From DATKSS01 sp035468355 (GTDB lineage: Bacteria > Chloroflexota > Dormibacteria > Dormibacterales > Dormibacteraceae): a stretch of DNA of 64,000 nucleotides. The stretch lies in the NCBI GenBank assembly GCA_035468355.1, contig DATITA010000182.1:1-64000 (forward strand). Direction: 5' to 3'. Positions within the stretch are counted from its first letter, which is position 1. Each line of letters begins with the position of its first letter. The translations under genes were made by a program, and so were the position numbers. Below are positions 1 to 8,029 of the stretch, one piece after another. Below the pieces are notes generated by a model. It had not been told where the DNA came from, did not search any database, and worked only from the letters and a program-made list of their open reading frames with translations.

Positions 1-162
1 GGCGTCGTGCATCGCCTGCTGGCCGCGCAGGCCGACATGGCGGTCCCATCCCTGCGCCACGCGCTCGACGCCGGCTGGCGAGAGCACCCGCACGTCCTCC
101 ATCAGGCGGCCCAGCGTGCGCTGGTGTTCCGGGAACCCATAGCCCTCGGCATCTACCGACAC
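1..162 (-). CDS. Partial N-terminal part of an unrecognised protein
   Basis: On the minus strand a frame opens with GTG at 162-160 and stays open to the window edge (54 codons), so only the N-terminus is present. It starts V-S-V-D-A-E-G-Y-G-F-P and has balanced acidic and basic residues and high GC at third positions. GTG is the first start codon after an in-frame TAG, and a GGGG stretch lies about 8 bp upstream. The plus strand is also open from 1 to a TGA at 166-168, but that translation is rich in His and less protein-like, so I prefer the minus frame. I do not recognise the family. It would be divergent from pruA. Confidence 0.4.
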   Translation of the reverse strand, partial: MSVDAEGYGFPEHQRTLGRLMEDVRVLSPAGVERVAQGWDRHVGLRGQQAMHDA

Positions 163-478
163 AGCTGAATTCCCCGCCGTGTTCGTCTGCTCATCCTTCT
201 AGCCTATCTGGATCCAGTCGACGGGATGGATCGCGCGTCATCCGTGGTCGGTGTCGAGCACCCATGGTCCGTCCACCGAGATGTGCTCGCCGATCACAAG
301 GACGGTCAGGCTGGACGCAAGAGGGCGACTGTTTGGCGGACTCGTTCCGAGGCCGCCGTGCTGGAGGCGGCCGAGTACCGCAGGACCATCTCACGGGTTA
401 CGGTCCCGGGTTACGTCGCTCTCCCGGATGCGCCATCATCCATTGAGGCGCCGGACGCAACCGATGGGAGGAGCCCAG
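163..478. other. Intergenic region upstream of pruA, no gene seen
   Basis: These 316 bp separate the partial minus-strand frame from pruA. Short frames exist on both strands but none has a convincing start or composition. The only clear element is the GGGAGGAG ribosome binding site at 465-472 just before the pruA ATG. Promoters for both flanking genes presumably lie here, but I see no strong -35/-10 pair. Confidence 0.5.
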
Positions 479-2113
479 ATGACCGCCGACGGACATTTCG
501 AAGTTCCCAGGCCGACCAACGAGCCGGTGCGGGCCTATGCCCCCGGCGACGTTCATCGGATCAGCCTGAAGACGCGCCTCGCCGAGCTCACCGACGCGAG
601 GACCGAGGTGCCCATGCAGATCGCAGGCGAGAAGCGCTGGGGCGGTTCACGCGGCGACCTGCGGTCGCCTCACCGTCACGACCTCACCATCGCCGAGTAC
701 GCGGTTGGCGCGGCCAAGGACGTGGACGACGCGATCGAAGCCGCGCTGGCTGCGCGCAGGATGTGGGCCGCCACCTCATACGCCGAGCGGGCCGCTGTCA
801 TGCTCCGGGCGGCGTCGCTGCTGGCGGGGCCATGGCGCGACACCATCAACGCCGCGACCATGCTCGGCCAGTCGAAGACCGTGCACCAGGCAGAGATCGA
901 TGCGGCTTGCGAAACCGTGGACTTCTGGAGGTACAACGCGTACTTCGGGGACCAGCTGCTGCGCCAGCAGCCGTACAACGACGCGAGCGCGTGGAACCGC
1001 CTCGAGTACAGACCGCTCGAGGGATTCGTCTTCGCAGTCAGCCCGTTCAACTTCACGTCCATCGCGGGGAACCTTCCGACCGCGCCGATGCTCATGGGCA
1101 ACACGGTGGTGTTCAAGCCCGCGACGCAGACCCTCCTGGTCTGCCACTTCCTCATGGAGCTCCTGCTCGAGGCGGGCATGCCTCCGGGCGTGATCAACCT
1201 GGTCAGCGGCAGCGCCTCCCAGATCTCCGAGCGTGTGCTCAACCATCGCGACCTGGCGGGCATCCACTTCACAGGCTCAACCGAGGTCTTTCAGGGCATG
1301 TGGCGCGAGGTCGGCCAGAACGTCGACCGCTACCGCACTTATCCGCGACTCGTGGGCGAGACCGGCGGCAAGGATTTCGTGGTGGCGCACAAGTCGGCTG
1401 ACCCGGAGGCCCTGCGCACAGCGCTGGTGCGCGGCGCATTCGAGTACCAGGGCCAGAAATGCTCCGCCGCATCGCGCGCATACATCCCCCAGTCGCTCTG
1501 GAAGGCGATGAAGGCCGACCTCGTCGAGCAGGTCGACGCGATCCCTCAAGGCGACGTATCCGACTTCCGCAACTTCATGGGCGCTGTGATCGACGGCAAG
1601 GCGTACGCGAACCACATGAAGGCGATCGCCTATGCGAAGAAGTCCGAAAGCGCGAAGGTCATCGCCGGAGGGAAGGGAGACGACCGGATCGGCTGGTTCA
1701 TCCGGCCGACGGTCATCGAAACCACCGACCCGGATTTCAAGCTGATGCGCGAAGAGCTCTTCGGTCCGATCCTCACCGTCTACCCGTACGCCGACTCCAA
1801 GTTCGAGGAGACCCTTGAGCTCTGCGACCGAACGAGCCCATACGCGCTGACCGGCGGGATTTTCGCGCGTGACCGCCAGGCGATCCGCCAGGCATCCGAG
1901 AAGCTGGTCAACGCGGCCGGCAACTTCTACATCAACGACAAGCCGACCGGCGCGGTGGTGGGCCTGCAGCCCTTTGGGGGCGCGCGCGCGTCAGGGACCA
2001 ACGACAAAGCCGGGTCCATCCTCAACCTGATCCGATGGGTCAGCCCTCGCGTGATCAAAGAGACGTACGCGCCTGCGACAGACCACCGCTACCCGTTCAT
2101 GGACGCGGAATAA
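479..2113 (+). CDS. pruA: L-glutamate gamma-semialdehyde dehydrogenase (P5C dehydrogenase)
   Basis: NAD-dependent aldehyde dehydrogenase that oxidises glutamate semialdehyde/P5C to glutamate, the second step of proline catabolism. The 544-residue product has the length of the stand-alone P5CDH family (bacterial and mitochondrial ALDH4 type). The general-base Glu is E294 in VGETGGKDF and the nucleophile is C328 in GQKCSAASR. The N-terminal motif around SPFNFTSIAGNLP is also typical. The ATG at 479 has a strong GGGAGGAG site 6-7 bp upstream. The frame stays open further upstream to 251, but that sequence is not protein-like. A crotonase gene follows after 14 bp, probably in the same transcript. 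No proline dehydrogenase gene is visible in the window. Confidence 0.95.
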   Translation: MTADGHFEVPRPTNEPVRAYAPGDVHRISLKTRLAELTDARTEVPMQIAGEKRWGGSRGDLRSPHRHDLTIAEYAVGAAKDVDDAIEAALAARRMWAATSYAERAAVMLRAASLLAGPWRDTINAATMLGQSKTVHQAEIDAACETVDFWRYNAYFGDQLLRQQPYNDASAWNRLEYRPLEGFVFAVSPFNFTSIAGNLPTAPMLMGNTVVFKPATQTLLVCHFLMELLLEAGMPPGVINLVSGSASQISERVLNHRDLAGIHFTGSTEVFQGMWREVGQNVDRYRTYPRLVGETGGKDFVVAHKSADPEALRTALVRGAFEYQGQKCSAASRAYIPQSLWKAMKADLVEQVDAIPQGDVSDFRNFMGAVIDGKAYANHMKAIAYAKKSESAKVIAGGKGDDRIGWFIRPTVIETTDPDFKLMREELFGPILTVYPYADSKFEETLELCDRTSPYALTGGIFARDRQAIRQASEKLVNAAGNFYINDKPTGAVVGLQPFGGARASGTNDKAGSILNLIRWVSPRVIKETYAPATDHRYPFMDAE

Positions 2114-2127
2114 CAAGGCCAGCAGAC

Positions 2128-2928
2128 GTGAGTGTCAGGTACGAGGTCGATGGGTCGGTGGTCACCGTCACCATCGACCGCCCGAACGCCCGCAATGCGG
2201 TGGACGTGGAAACGGCCGTGGCGCTCGCCGGGGCGTTCTACCGATTCGACTCGGACGACAAGCTCTCCGTGGCCGTCCTGACCGGTGCAGGCGGAAACTT
2301 CTGCGCGGGCTTCGACCTGAAAGCGCTGGCCAAGGGAACGGGCAACGCGATCGACCCCGCGGGCGACGGCCCGATGGGACCGACGCGCATGGACCTGGAC
2401 AAGCCTGTCATCGCCGCGATCGAGGGCTACGCGGTGGCGGGAGGCCTCGAGCTGGCGTTGTGGTGCGACCTCCGCGTCGCCGCCCGCGACGCGACGCTTG
2501 GCGTGTTCAACCGTCGCTTCGGCGTTCCGCTGGCGGACCTCGGCACCGTTCGACTGCCCCGCTTGATCGGGCAGGGGCGGGCGCTCGACCTCATCCTGAC
2601 CGGGCGACCGGTCGGCGCCGAGGAGGCTTTCCGCATCGGCCTGGTGGAACGGCTCGTGGATGCGGGTTCGGCGCTCGCCGCCGCGGTGAACCTGGCCCAC
2701 GACATCGCGACCTTCCCACAAGGCGCGCTTCGGGGAGACCGGCGCAGCGTGCTCAACCAGTGGGGCCTCAACCTGCACGAGGCCACGAGGGAGGAGTACG
2801 GCGGCGCGGCCATCGTGCTGTCGTCGGGCGAGTCGCAGGCGGGAGCCAGGCGTTTCGTCGAGGGCGCGGGGCGCCACGGGGACGGCAGCGTCACTGAAGA
2901 GAAACCCGGCCCGTCCAAAGGCGGGTAA
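2128..2928 (+). CDS. Enoyl-CoA hydratase/isomerase (crotonase) family protein
   Basis: 266-residue crotonase-fold protein acting on an acyl-CoA thioester. The oxyanion-hole segment GGNFCAGFDLKAL lies near residues 54-66 and the second oxyanion segment GYAVAGGLELALWCDLR near 98-114. The region that carries the first catalytic Glu of classical hydratases reads FNRRFGVPLADLGTVRLP, so that Glu is absent. This variant is common among uncharacterised crotonases, and the reaction may not be hydration. GTG at 2128 is chosen because it begins the conserved strand VRYEVDGSVVTVTIDRP. The longer upstream frame runs through pruA. It lies 14 bp after pruA and is probably co-transcribed with it. It converges on a membrane glycosyltransferase 6 bp downstream. 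Confidence 0.9.
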   Translation: MSVRYEVDGSVVTVTIDRPNARNAVDVETAVALAGAFYRFDSDDKLSVAVLTGAGGNFCAGFDLKALAKGTGNAIDPAGDGPMGPTRMDLDKPVIAAIEGYAVAGGLELALWCDLRVAARDATLGVFNRRFGVPLADLGTVRLPRLIGQGRALDLILTGRPVGAEEAFRIGLVERLVDAGSALAAAVNLAHDIATFPQGALRGDRRSVLNQWGLNLHEATREEYGGAAIVLSSGESQAGARRFVEGAGRHGDGSVTEEKPGPSKGG

Positions 2929-2934
2929 GGTCGG

Positions 2935-4080
2935 TTACGCCGGGGCGCCCTCGGCGGCCATCTCGGCCTGCCCCGCCGGTCTCAAGGCAAGCACCGAGAT
3001 CAGCGCCAGGGCTGCGAGCTCGGCCGCGATGACGGGGAGAGGTCCCCAGAAAGGCTCGCCTTCGACGGCGATCACGGCGCCCAGCGCGTAAGCCCAGATC
3101 CACGATGGGCGCGGCGTGCGCAGGTAGAGCCAGCCGGCGAGGCCGAGCATCGCGAAGTCGTCGAGGTGCAGGTACGGGCTGGCCAGCAATCCGCCGACCA
3201 GCACCGGCACGAACGTCCACTCAGGCCCTCGGCGGCGCATCAGGTAGACGAGCACGAGCGCCCAGACCGCCACGGCCGCCTGCACGAGGCGCGTCACCGT
3301 AAGATCGCCCAACCACGGTGCGAGCGTGAGAGCGCGGTTGACCGGGACTCCCGCGGCAAATGCGAGCCTTGACTGGTACGTGGCGATCCCACCTGGCCCG
3401 AGCGCGGCCGTCGAAACGGCTGCGAGCAGCCCGATTGCCAGCATGCTCGCCCAAAAGGCCCTGTCCCTGCGCGCCGCCAGCAGGGCCAGGGGAACCAGGA
3501 ACGCGAGCTGGGGCTTCAGCACCAGCGGGGCCAGCGCGATGCCGGCCCATCCGGGGTGGCCGGCGCGCAGCAGCGCGTAGCAGGCGGCGACGGCCAGTGC
3601 GACGAACACCCCGGGCTGTCCCAGCTGGAGGCCGTAGATCACAGGGAGCCACCCCACCGCAGCGGCCAGGTGGACCAGGCGCATGCGCCCGGAGCCCGGC
3701 GCGGCCAGGCGCCAGGTGAGCACGAGCGCGGCGAGCAGCAGCGCGCTCCAGGTCCAGTAGGCCATTGGGAATGGCAGCGCGGTGAACGGGGCGGCGAGCC
3801 ACGCTACGGGAGGCGGGCTGATGAAGCGAGCCAGCTGGGCGATCGTGATGCCCGATCCCATCGCATCCAGCTCCGCCTGCTGCAGGTGAAGGTCGTAAAT
3901 CGACGACCAGCCGTGGGCCAACCCGATCCGCGCCCCCGCGTAATAGAAGGTGAGGTCGTTGTGGAAATGGTCGGATGCGTAGGCGGCCACCCACTGGTAC
4001 AGGTCGAAAAGCGCAAACAACGACGCCGCGGCGGCGCCTGCGGCGGCGGCGAGGTTGCGCCGGCGCCTCGAAGCACTCAT
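2935..4080 (-). CDS. GT87-like polyprenyl-phosphate-dependent membrane glycosyltransferase
   Basis: 381-residue polytopic membrane protein with about nine or ten hydrophobic segments. Features typical of the GT87 (DUF2029) family are an early extracytoplasmic D-L-T-F-Y-Y-A-G motif near residues 42-50, a central GLQLGQPGVF motif and an LKPQLAFL motif. Known GT87 members are GT-C enzymes that use polyprenyl-phosphate sugars to build envelope glycolipids. The acceptor cannot be read from sequence. The ATG at 4080 is preferred to a TTG one codon earlier. The start overlaps the longest form of the divergent GNAT gene, so the two promoters must be very compact. Confidence 0.8.
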   Translation of the reverse strand: MSASRRRRNLAAAAGAAAASLFALFDLYQWVAAYASDHFHNDLTFYYAGARIGLAHGWSSIYDLHLQQAELDAMGSGITIAQLARFISPPPVAWLAAPFTALPFPMAYWTWSALLLAALVLTWRLAAPGSGRMRLVHLAAAVGWLPVIYGLQLGQPGVFVALAVAACYALLRAGHPGWAGIALAPLVLKPQLAFLVPLALLAARRDRAFWASMLAIGLLAAVSTAALGPGGIATYQSRLAFAAGVPVNRALTLAPWLGDLTVTRLVQAAVAVWALVLVYLMRRRGPEWTFVPVLVGGLLASPYLHLDDFAMLGLAGWLYLRTPRPSWIWAYALGAVIAVEGEPFWGPLPVIAAELAALALISVLALRPAGQAEMAAEGAPA

Positions 4081-4105
4081 CAATGGCGGAGGTTACCTTG
4101 TACGC

Positions 4106-4648
4106 GTGCCATCGCCCAACTTCGAGCCCCGCGTCATGGAGCTGCGAGACGGCACCAAGGTCCAGGTCCGCCCGATCGCCTCGGAGGACGAGCCGCTGCT
4201 TCACGAGGCCGTCTCGGCAATGTCGGAGCGAAGCGTGTATTTCAGGTTCTTCTCGCCCATCAAGCGCCTGTCCGACGCGATGGCGCACCGCCTCGCGGTC
4301 GTCGATTACAACGACCGCTTTGCCCTGGTCGCCACGACGCACCGGCCCAGCGCGAAGGAGCGGATCGTGGGCGTCGCCCGCTACGACCGCGCGGCGGGCA
4401 CAGACATAGCCGAGGTCGCGCTGGCGGTGATCGACGAGTTCCAAAGGCGTGGATTGGGCGGCGCGCTGCTCGGTATCCTCGCTCACGTCGCGCGCGAGCA
4501 CGGCATCAAGAGCTTCTCGCTGATCGTGCTTCCAGAGAATCAGCAGATGCTTGGGCTCTTGCGCAAGATGGGCTGGATCCATCAGGCCCGCATTTCGGGT
4601 GGTGTTTACGAAATATCGTTCGACATCCCCGCGGGACAGAAGACCTGA
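4106..4648 (+). CDS. GNAT family N-acetyltransferase, Pat-like domain
   Basis: 180-residue single-domain GNAT acetyltransferase. The opening (ELRDGTKVQVRPI, then ERSVYFRFFSPI) resembles the acetyltransferase domain of Pat/YfiQ-type protein lysine acetyltransferases, and the acetyl-CoA loop is RRGLGGALL near residue 115. I infer, but cannot prove, protein acetylation. No nucleotide-binding regulatory domain is attached. GTG at 4106 is chosen: a GGAGG lies 13 bp upstream and a TACCTT hexamer at 4094-4099 could serve as -10 for a near-leaderless mRNA. ATG at 4136 is an alternative. Its TGA overlaps the ATG of the following decarboxylase by one base (TGATG), implying translational coupling. Confidence 0.83.
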   Translation: MPSPNFEPRVMELRDGTKVQVRPIASEDEPLLHEAVSAMSERSVYFRFFSPIKRLSDAMAHRLAVVDYNDRFALVATTHRPSAKERIVGVARYDRAAGTDIAEVALAVIDEFQRRGLGGALLGILAHVAREHGIKSFSLIVLPENQQMLGLLRKMGWIHQARISGGVYEISFDIPAGQKT

Positions 4649-6099
4649 TGGGTTCGGAGATGACCGGCGAACCGCTCGGCGACATCGGAACCGACGAGTT
4701 TCGCGCCGCCGCTCACCGGGCGGTCGAATGGATCGGCGACTACCTCGACACGATTGGTGAGCGGCCGGTGGTACCGCCCGTGGCGCCCGGAGACATCCGA
4801 CGCTCGCTGCCGTCGGTGCCACCCGAGCAGGGCGAGAGGCTCGAGGCGATCTTCGAAGACTTCGAGCGCTTGATCCTGCCCGGCATCACGCACTGGAACC
4901 ATCCGCGCTTCTTCGGCTACTTCGGGATCACCGGGTCGGCCCCTGGCATCCTCGCCGAGCTGCTCATTGCCGCGCTCAACGTCAACGCGATGCTCTGGCG
5001 GACGTCGCCCGCAGCCACCGAGCTGGAGGAGGTCGCGTGCGATTGGCTCCGCCAGGCGATCGGGCTTTCCAGCAGTTTCTCGGGCGTGATCAACGACACC
5101 GCGTCCTCGAGCACCCTTTACGCGCTGGCCGCCGCGCGCGAGGCGGTACCGCACCTGGAGATCCGCAAGCACGGAATGTCGCGCCAGCAGCTGCGCATGT
5201 ATGTCTCGGAAGAGGCGCATTCGTCGGTCGAGAAGGCGGGCATCGTGCTCGGTGTGGGCCAGGACAACGTCATCAAGATCCCCACGGACAGCATCTTCCG
5301 TATGGATGTCGATGCTCTACAGAAGGCCATCCGGCGTGACCGCAAAGCGGGTCACCATCCGTTCGCTGTGGTGGCGACGGTCGGCACCACCTCGGTGACG
5401 GCGGTCGACCCCGTGCCCGCGATCGCCGGAGTGTGCGCTGAGGAGAAGCTCTGGCTCCACGTCGACGCTGCATACGGGGGCGCGGCGGCGGTGCTGGAGA
5501 GTCATCGCTGGGTGCTTTCCGGTTGCGACTCGGCCGACTCGCTGGTCGTGAATCCGCACAAATGGCTGTTCACTCCGATCGACTGCAGCGTCCTTTACTG
5601 CAGGCACGAGCACATGCTCAAGCGGGCGTTCAGCCTGACCCCTGCGTACCTCAAGACCGACGAGGCGAGCAGCGTCCGCAACCTCATGGACTACGGCTCG
5701 TCGCTCGGCCGGCGCTTCCGGGGACTGAAGCTCTGGTTCGTGCTGCGCGCCTTCGGCATTGACGGAGCCCGGCGCCGCATCGCCGCGCACATCGACATGG
5801 CTCAGCAGCTGCGCGGGTGGATCGAAGCGGACCCCGACTTCGAGGTGCTGGCCCCGACCACGTTCTCGACGGTGGTATTTCGGCGCCTCTCCAGCGATCA
5901 GGACAACGAGCGCATCCACGACGAGGTCAATCGCTCGGGCAGGGCGCTTATCTCACACACCGAGGTTCGCGGCGTTCACGCCCTTCGCATGGCGATCGGC
6001 AACCTGCGCACCACCATCGAGGACGTGCGCGAAACCTGGGAGCTCATCAGGTCGAAGGCAGCGGAGCCTCAGGACCAGGCGAACTCCGTGCACAGGTAG
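4648..6099 (+). CDS. Pyridoxal-dependent decarboxylase, aromatic-L-amino-acid decarboxylase type
   Basis: 483-residue group II PLP decarboxylase. The Schiff-base lysine is K305 in NPHKWLF, the pyridine-binding Asp is D273 in HVDAAYGG, and the N-terminus has the family hallmark HWNHPRFFGYF near residues 80-90. Relatives decarboxylate aromatic amino acids (DOPA, Trp, Tyr, Phe); the exact substrate is open. The ATG overlaps the stop of the upstream GNAT gene, so the two are one operon, and an acetylated amine product is one possibility. The C-terminal coding end overlaps the 3' end of the convergent zinc-ribbon gene by 31 bp. Confidence 0.92.
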   Translation: MGSEMTGEPLGDIGTDEFRAAAHRAVEWIGDYLDTIGERPVVPPVAPGDIRRSLPSVPPEQGERLEAIFEDFERLILPGITHWNHPRFFGYFGITGSAPGILAELLIAALNVNAMLWRTSPAATELEEVACDWLRQAIGLSSSFSGVINDTASSSTLYALAAAREAVPHLEIRKHGMSRQQLRMYVSEEAHSSVEKAGIVLGVGQDNVIKIPTDSIFRMDVDALQKAIRRDRKAGHHPFAVVATVGTTSVTAVDPVPAIAGVCAEEKLWLHVDAAYGGAAAVLESHRWVLSGCDSADSLVVNPHKWLFTPIDCSVLYCRHEHMLKRAFSLTPAYLKTDEASSVRNLMDYGSSLGRRFRGLKLWFVLRAFGIDGARRRIAAHIDMAQQLRGWIEADPDFEVLAPTTFSTVVFRRLSSDQDNERIHDEVNRSGRALISHTEVRGVHALRMAIGNLRTTIEDVRETWELIRSKAAEPQDQANSVHR

Positions 6100-6839
6100 T
6101 CGAACTCCGCGCCCTCGGCCATGCCGTTGGGCGAGCTCTTGGCGTCCGCAGGATTGACGGCGAACACGACCACCGTCACCCCGTTGTTGGTGGCGGCGAT
6201 CACCGCGAACCTGACATTGACCGCGGCCGAGCTCGCGCCGATGAAGTTCGCCGAGTAGACCGCTCCCAGCCCGTCCTGGTCGCCGACGTGGGCGCCTTTG
6301 AGGTTGGCCACGAGCGTCACGTCCTGCCAGGCCCCGGTGGGCAGCGCCGCTACCGTCGACTGCAGGGCCTGGGCGGCCGTGCCGCCCCTGGTCCCAACGA
6401 CCTCGATCGACCCGATCTTGGTGCCGAGGGTGAGCCCGTCGGCGTCCTGGGCCCGCACCGTCCAATGCGAGTTGTAGTTGACCTGGAATTGGAACGCCGA
6501 GCTTCGGTAAGCGGCCGCCTCCGGGAAAGGGGTGGCGAACTTCGGCGCGCAGTTGGCGGTGCAGGCGGAGCGCGACCCGCCCACGAACCGTGAGACGGCG
6601 AAAGCGCTCACGACGACGGTAACGATCGCGAGAAGCACCAGGAGGCCGCCGGCGATCGTCGCCTGGGAAAGCTTGAACTGGCGCGCCGTCGGATAGGCCG
6701 TCGGTCCAGCCGCCGGGTACCCGTAGACCGGACGCGGCGCCACCTGCGCCGCCACCGGGGCGCCGCACCGACCGCAGAACGGCGCCCCGGGCGCGACCTG
6801 CGCTCCGCAAAGGCCGCAGAAGCGCATCGCTATCGCCAT
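6069..6839 (-). CDS. Zinc-ribbon membrane-anchored protein of unknown function
   Basis: 256 residues. An N-terminal zinc ribbon (CGLCGAQ, then CGRCGAP, residues 8-27) is followed by a Pro/Tyr linker, one transmembrane helix near residues 62-85, and an extracytoplasmic domain of about 165 residues that contains CTANC. This layout is shared by many uncharacterised zinc-ribbon proteins. The ATG at 6839 overlaps the stop of the upstream gene (TGATG), making this the last member of a coupled five-gene set. The shared zinc ribbons in this and the preceding protein suggest a common partner or assembly. Function unknown. Confidence 0.72.
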   Translation of the reverse strand: MAIAMRFCGLCGAQVAPGAPFCGRCGAPVAAQVAPRPVYGYPAAGPTAYPTARQFKLSQATIAGGLLVLLAIVTVVVSAFAVSRFVGGSRSACTANCAPKFATPFPEAAAYRSSAFQFQVNYNSHWTVRAQDADGLTLGTKIGSIEVVGTRGGTAAQALQSTVAALPTGAWQDVTLVANLKGAHVGDQDGLGAVYSANFIGASSAAVNVRFAVIAATNNGVTVVVFAVNPADAKSSPNGMAEGAEFDYLCTEFAWS

Positions 6840-8029
6840 CAGGGCTTCGGCCCCGCCGCCAGGCGCCCCTGCTTCGAGGCCGCCGCGCGCGCGGCGCCGC
6901 ATGCAGGGCAGAACGCCATAGACGGCACGACACGATGGCACTCCGGGCACGGCCGGTCGGGCCCGATCTCATGCTCGGCGCCTTCGACCAGGAGGGCCTG
7001 GTGGATGACCAGCCGCACATACAGCAATAGCGCGAGAGTGGCGAGGCCGAGAATTGCAAAGTCGGCGACCAGGTCCTGCACCGCGAAATCGATCATCCCC
7101 AGCGCGATCTGGAGCCCGAAGGCCACGAGCAGCGCCGCCAGGATGCTCGACTGCCATGCGCGGTTGGAGCGGCGGCGGTCGTAACGGTGCAGCCAGACGG
7201 CGGCGGCGACTAGTGCCGTCGTGCTCGCGTTGACGAGTGAGACGAGGAGTCCCGCTCGGGTCAGGCGCACGGCCCAGTCCAGCGGCGCGCCGCTGCTCAC
7301 CAGCGGAACGTCGATCAGCGGCCAGAAGGCCGTCAGCGAGCTGGCCAGAGTGAAGCCGAGCGCCGAGGCGGCGCCGAAAGTCAGGCCGTCGAGCGGTTCG
7401 CGGAACCGGGCTCGGAACAGATAGAGGAACAGAGGGCCGGCCAGCATGAGGGCCTGCGCGACCACGGGAATCGTCAATCCCGACATCACGAATGCGGTGT
7501 CACGGTCCGCGGTGAGGTTGGAGCGGACCAGCGCCTGACCGGCGAGCGCCGTGAACGCATAGCCGAGGATCGCGCCGGCGACCATGGTCGCCCCGATCAC
7601 GAGCCATGGCTCACTTTCGTAGATCTCGACCTCGTAGAGATATATGAGGTACAGCAGGGGAATCACGAACACGGCCGCGACTGTCGCCGGGGCGAAGAGG
7701 TGCAGCATGGCCAGCACGACCACGGCCGCTCCGCCAGCGACCAGCGCCACGCGAAACGGCCGGCCACGCCGGTGAGGCAGGTGGGGGAACAGGGTCGTCA
7801 CGATCGAGATATGCGCGACGGGTTGAGAGGGGACGGCCGCGAAGGCGTGCGTCCGGCTCCTGCTTCCGGAGGTGAGGTGGGCGCCGCAATGCCCGCAGAA
7901 ATCTCCCGACGGCACGGTCGACCCGCAGTGGGGACAGGTCCCTAGCGGCGGGCCTTCGAGCGGACGCGCCCCGCTCTCACCTGCCCGGCGGCCTGAGGCC
8001 TGGCGGAGGTCTCCTCCTGTCTCGGTCAT
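6839..8029 (-). CDS. PrsW-like multi-pass membrane protein with two zinc ribbons, catalytic residues lost
   Basis: 396 residues. One zinc ribbon is N-terminal (CPHCGS...CGHCGA, about residues 33-52) and one C-terminal (CPECHR...CPACGA), flanking about eight hydrophobic helices. The helices match the PrsW intramembrane protease family: the segment YEVEIYESEPWLV and the segment REPLDGLTFGAASALGFTL align with the PrsW D..EP and DGxxYGAxxxLGFA regions. PrsW enzymes carry EExxK just before the second segment and EN just after it, plus two histidines. Here these positions read AQ, SS, and no aligned His. I therefore call it a probable pseudo-protease. Its start (8029) overlaps the S53 peptidase stop by 4 bp. 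Confidence 0.72.
   Translation of the reverse strand: MTETGGDLRQASGRRAGESGARPLEGPPLGTCPHCGSTVPSGDFCGHCGAHLTSGSRSRTHAFAAVPSQPVAHISIVTTLFPHLPHRRGRPFRVALVAGGAAVVVLAMLHLFAPATVAAVFVIPLLYLIYLYEVEIYESEPWLVIGATMVAGAILGYAFTALAGQALVRSNLTADRDTAFVMSGLTIPVVAQALMLAGPLFLYLFRARFREPLDGLTFGAASALGFTLASSLTAFWPLIDVPLVSSGAPLDWAVRLTRAGLLVSLVNASTTALVAAAVWLHRYDRRRSNRAWQSSILAALLVAFGLQIALGMIDFAVQDLVADFAILGLATLALLLYVRLVIHQALLVEGAEHEIGPDRPCPECHRVVPSMAFCPACGAARAAASKQGRLAAGPKP

Noticed and set aside
1..168. Plus-strand open frame ending at TGA 166-168
   Set aside because: Its translation is His-rich and unlike a protein C-terminus; the minus-strand frame with GTG 162 is more convincing, though not certain.
3556..4647. Upstream in-frame extension of the decarboxylase gene
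   Set aside because: The extension is antisense to the glycosyltransferase and out of frame with the GNAT gene; homologues start at about 4648.
3221..4822. Long minus-strand frame (533 codons) across the GT87, GNAT and decarboxylase genes
   Set aside because: It is Arg/Pro-rich shadow sequence opposite or out of frame with real genes that carry family motifs.
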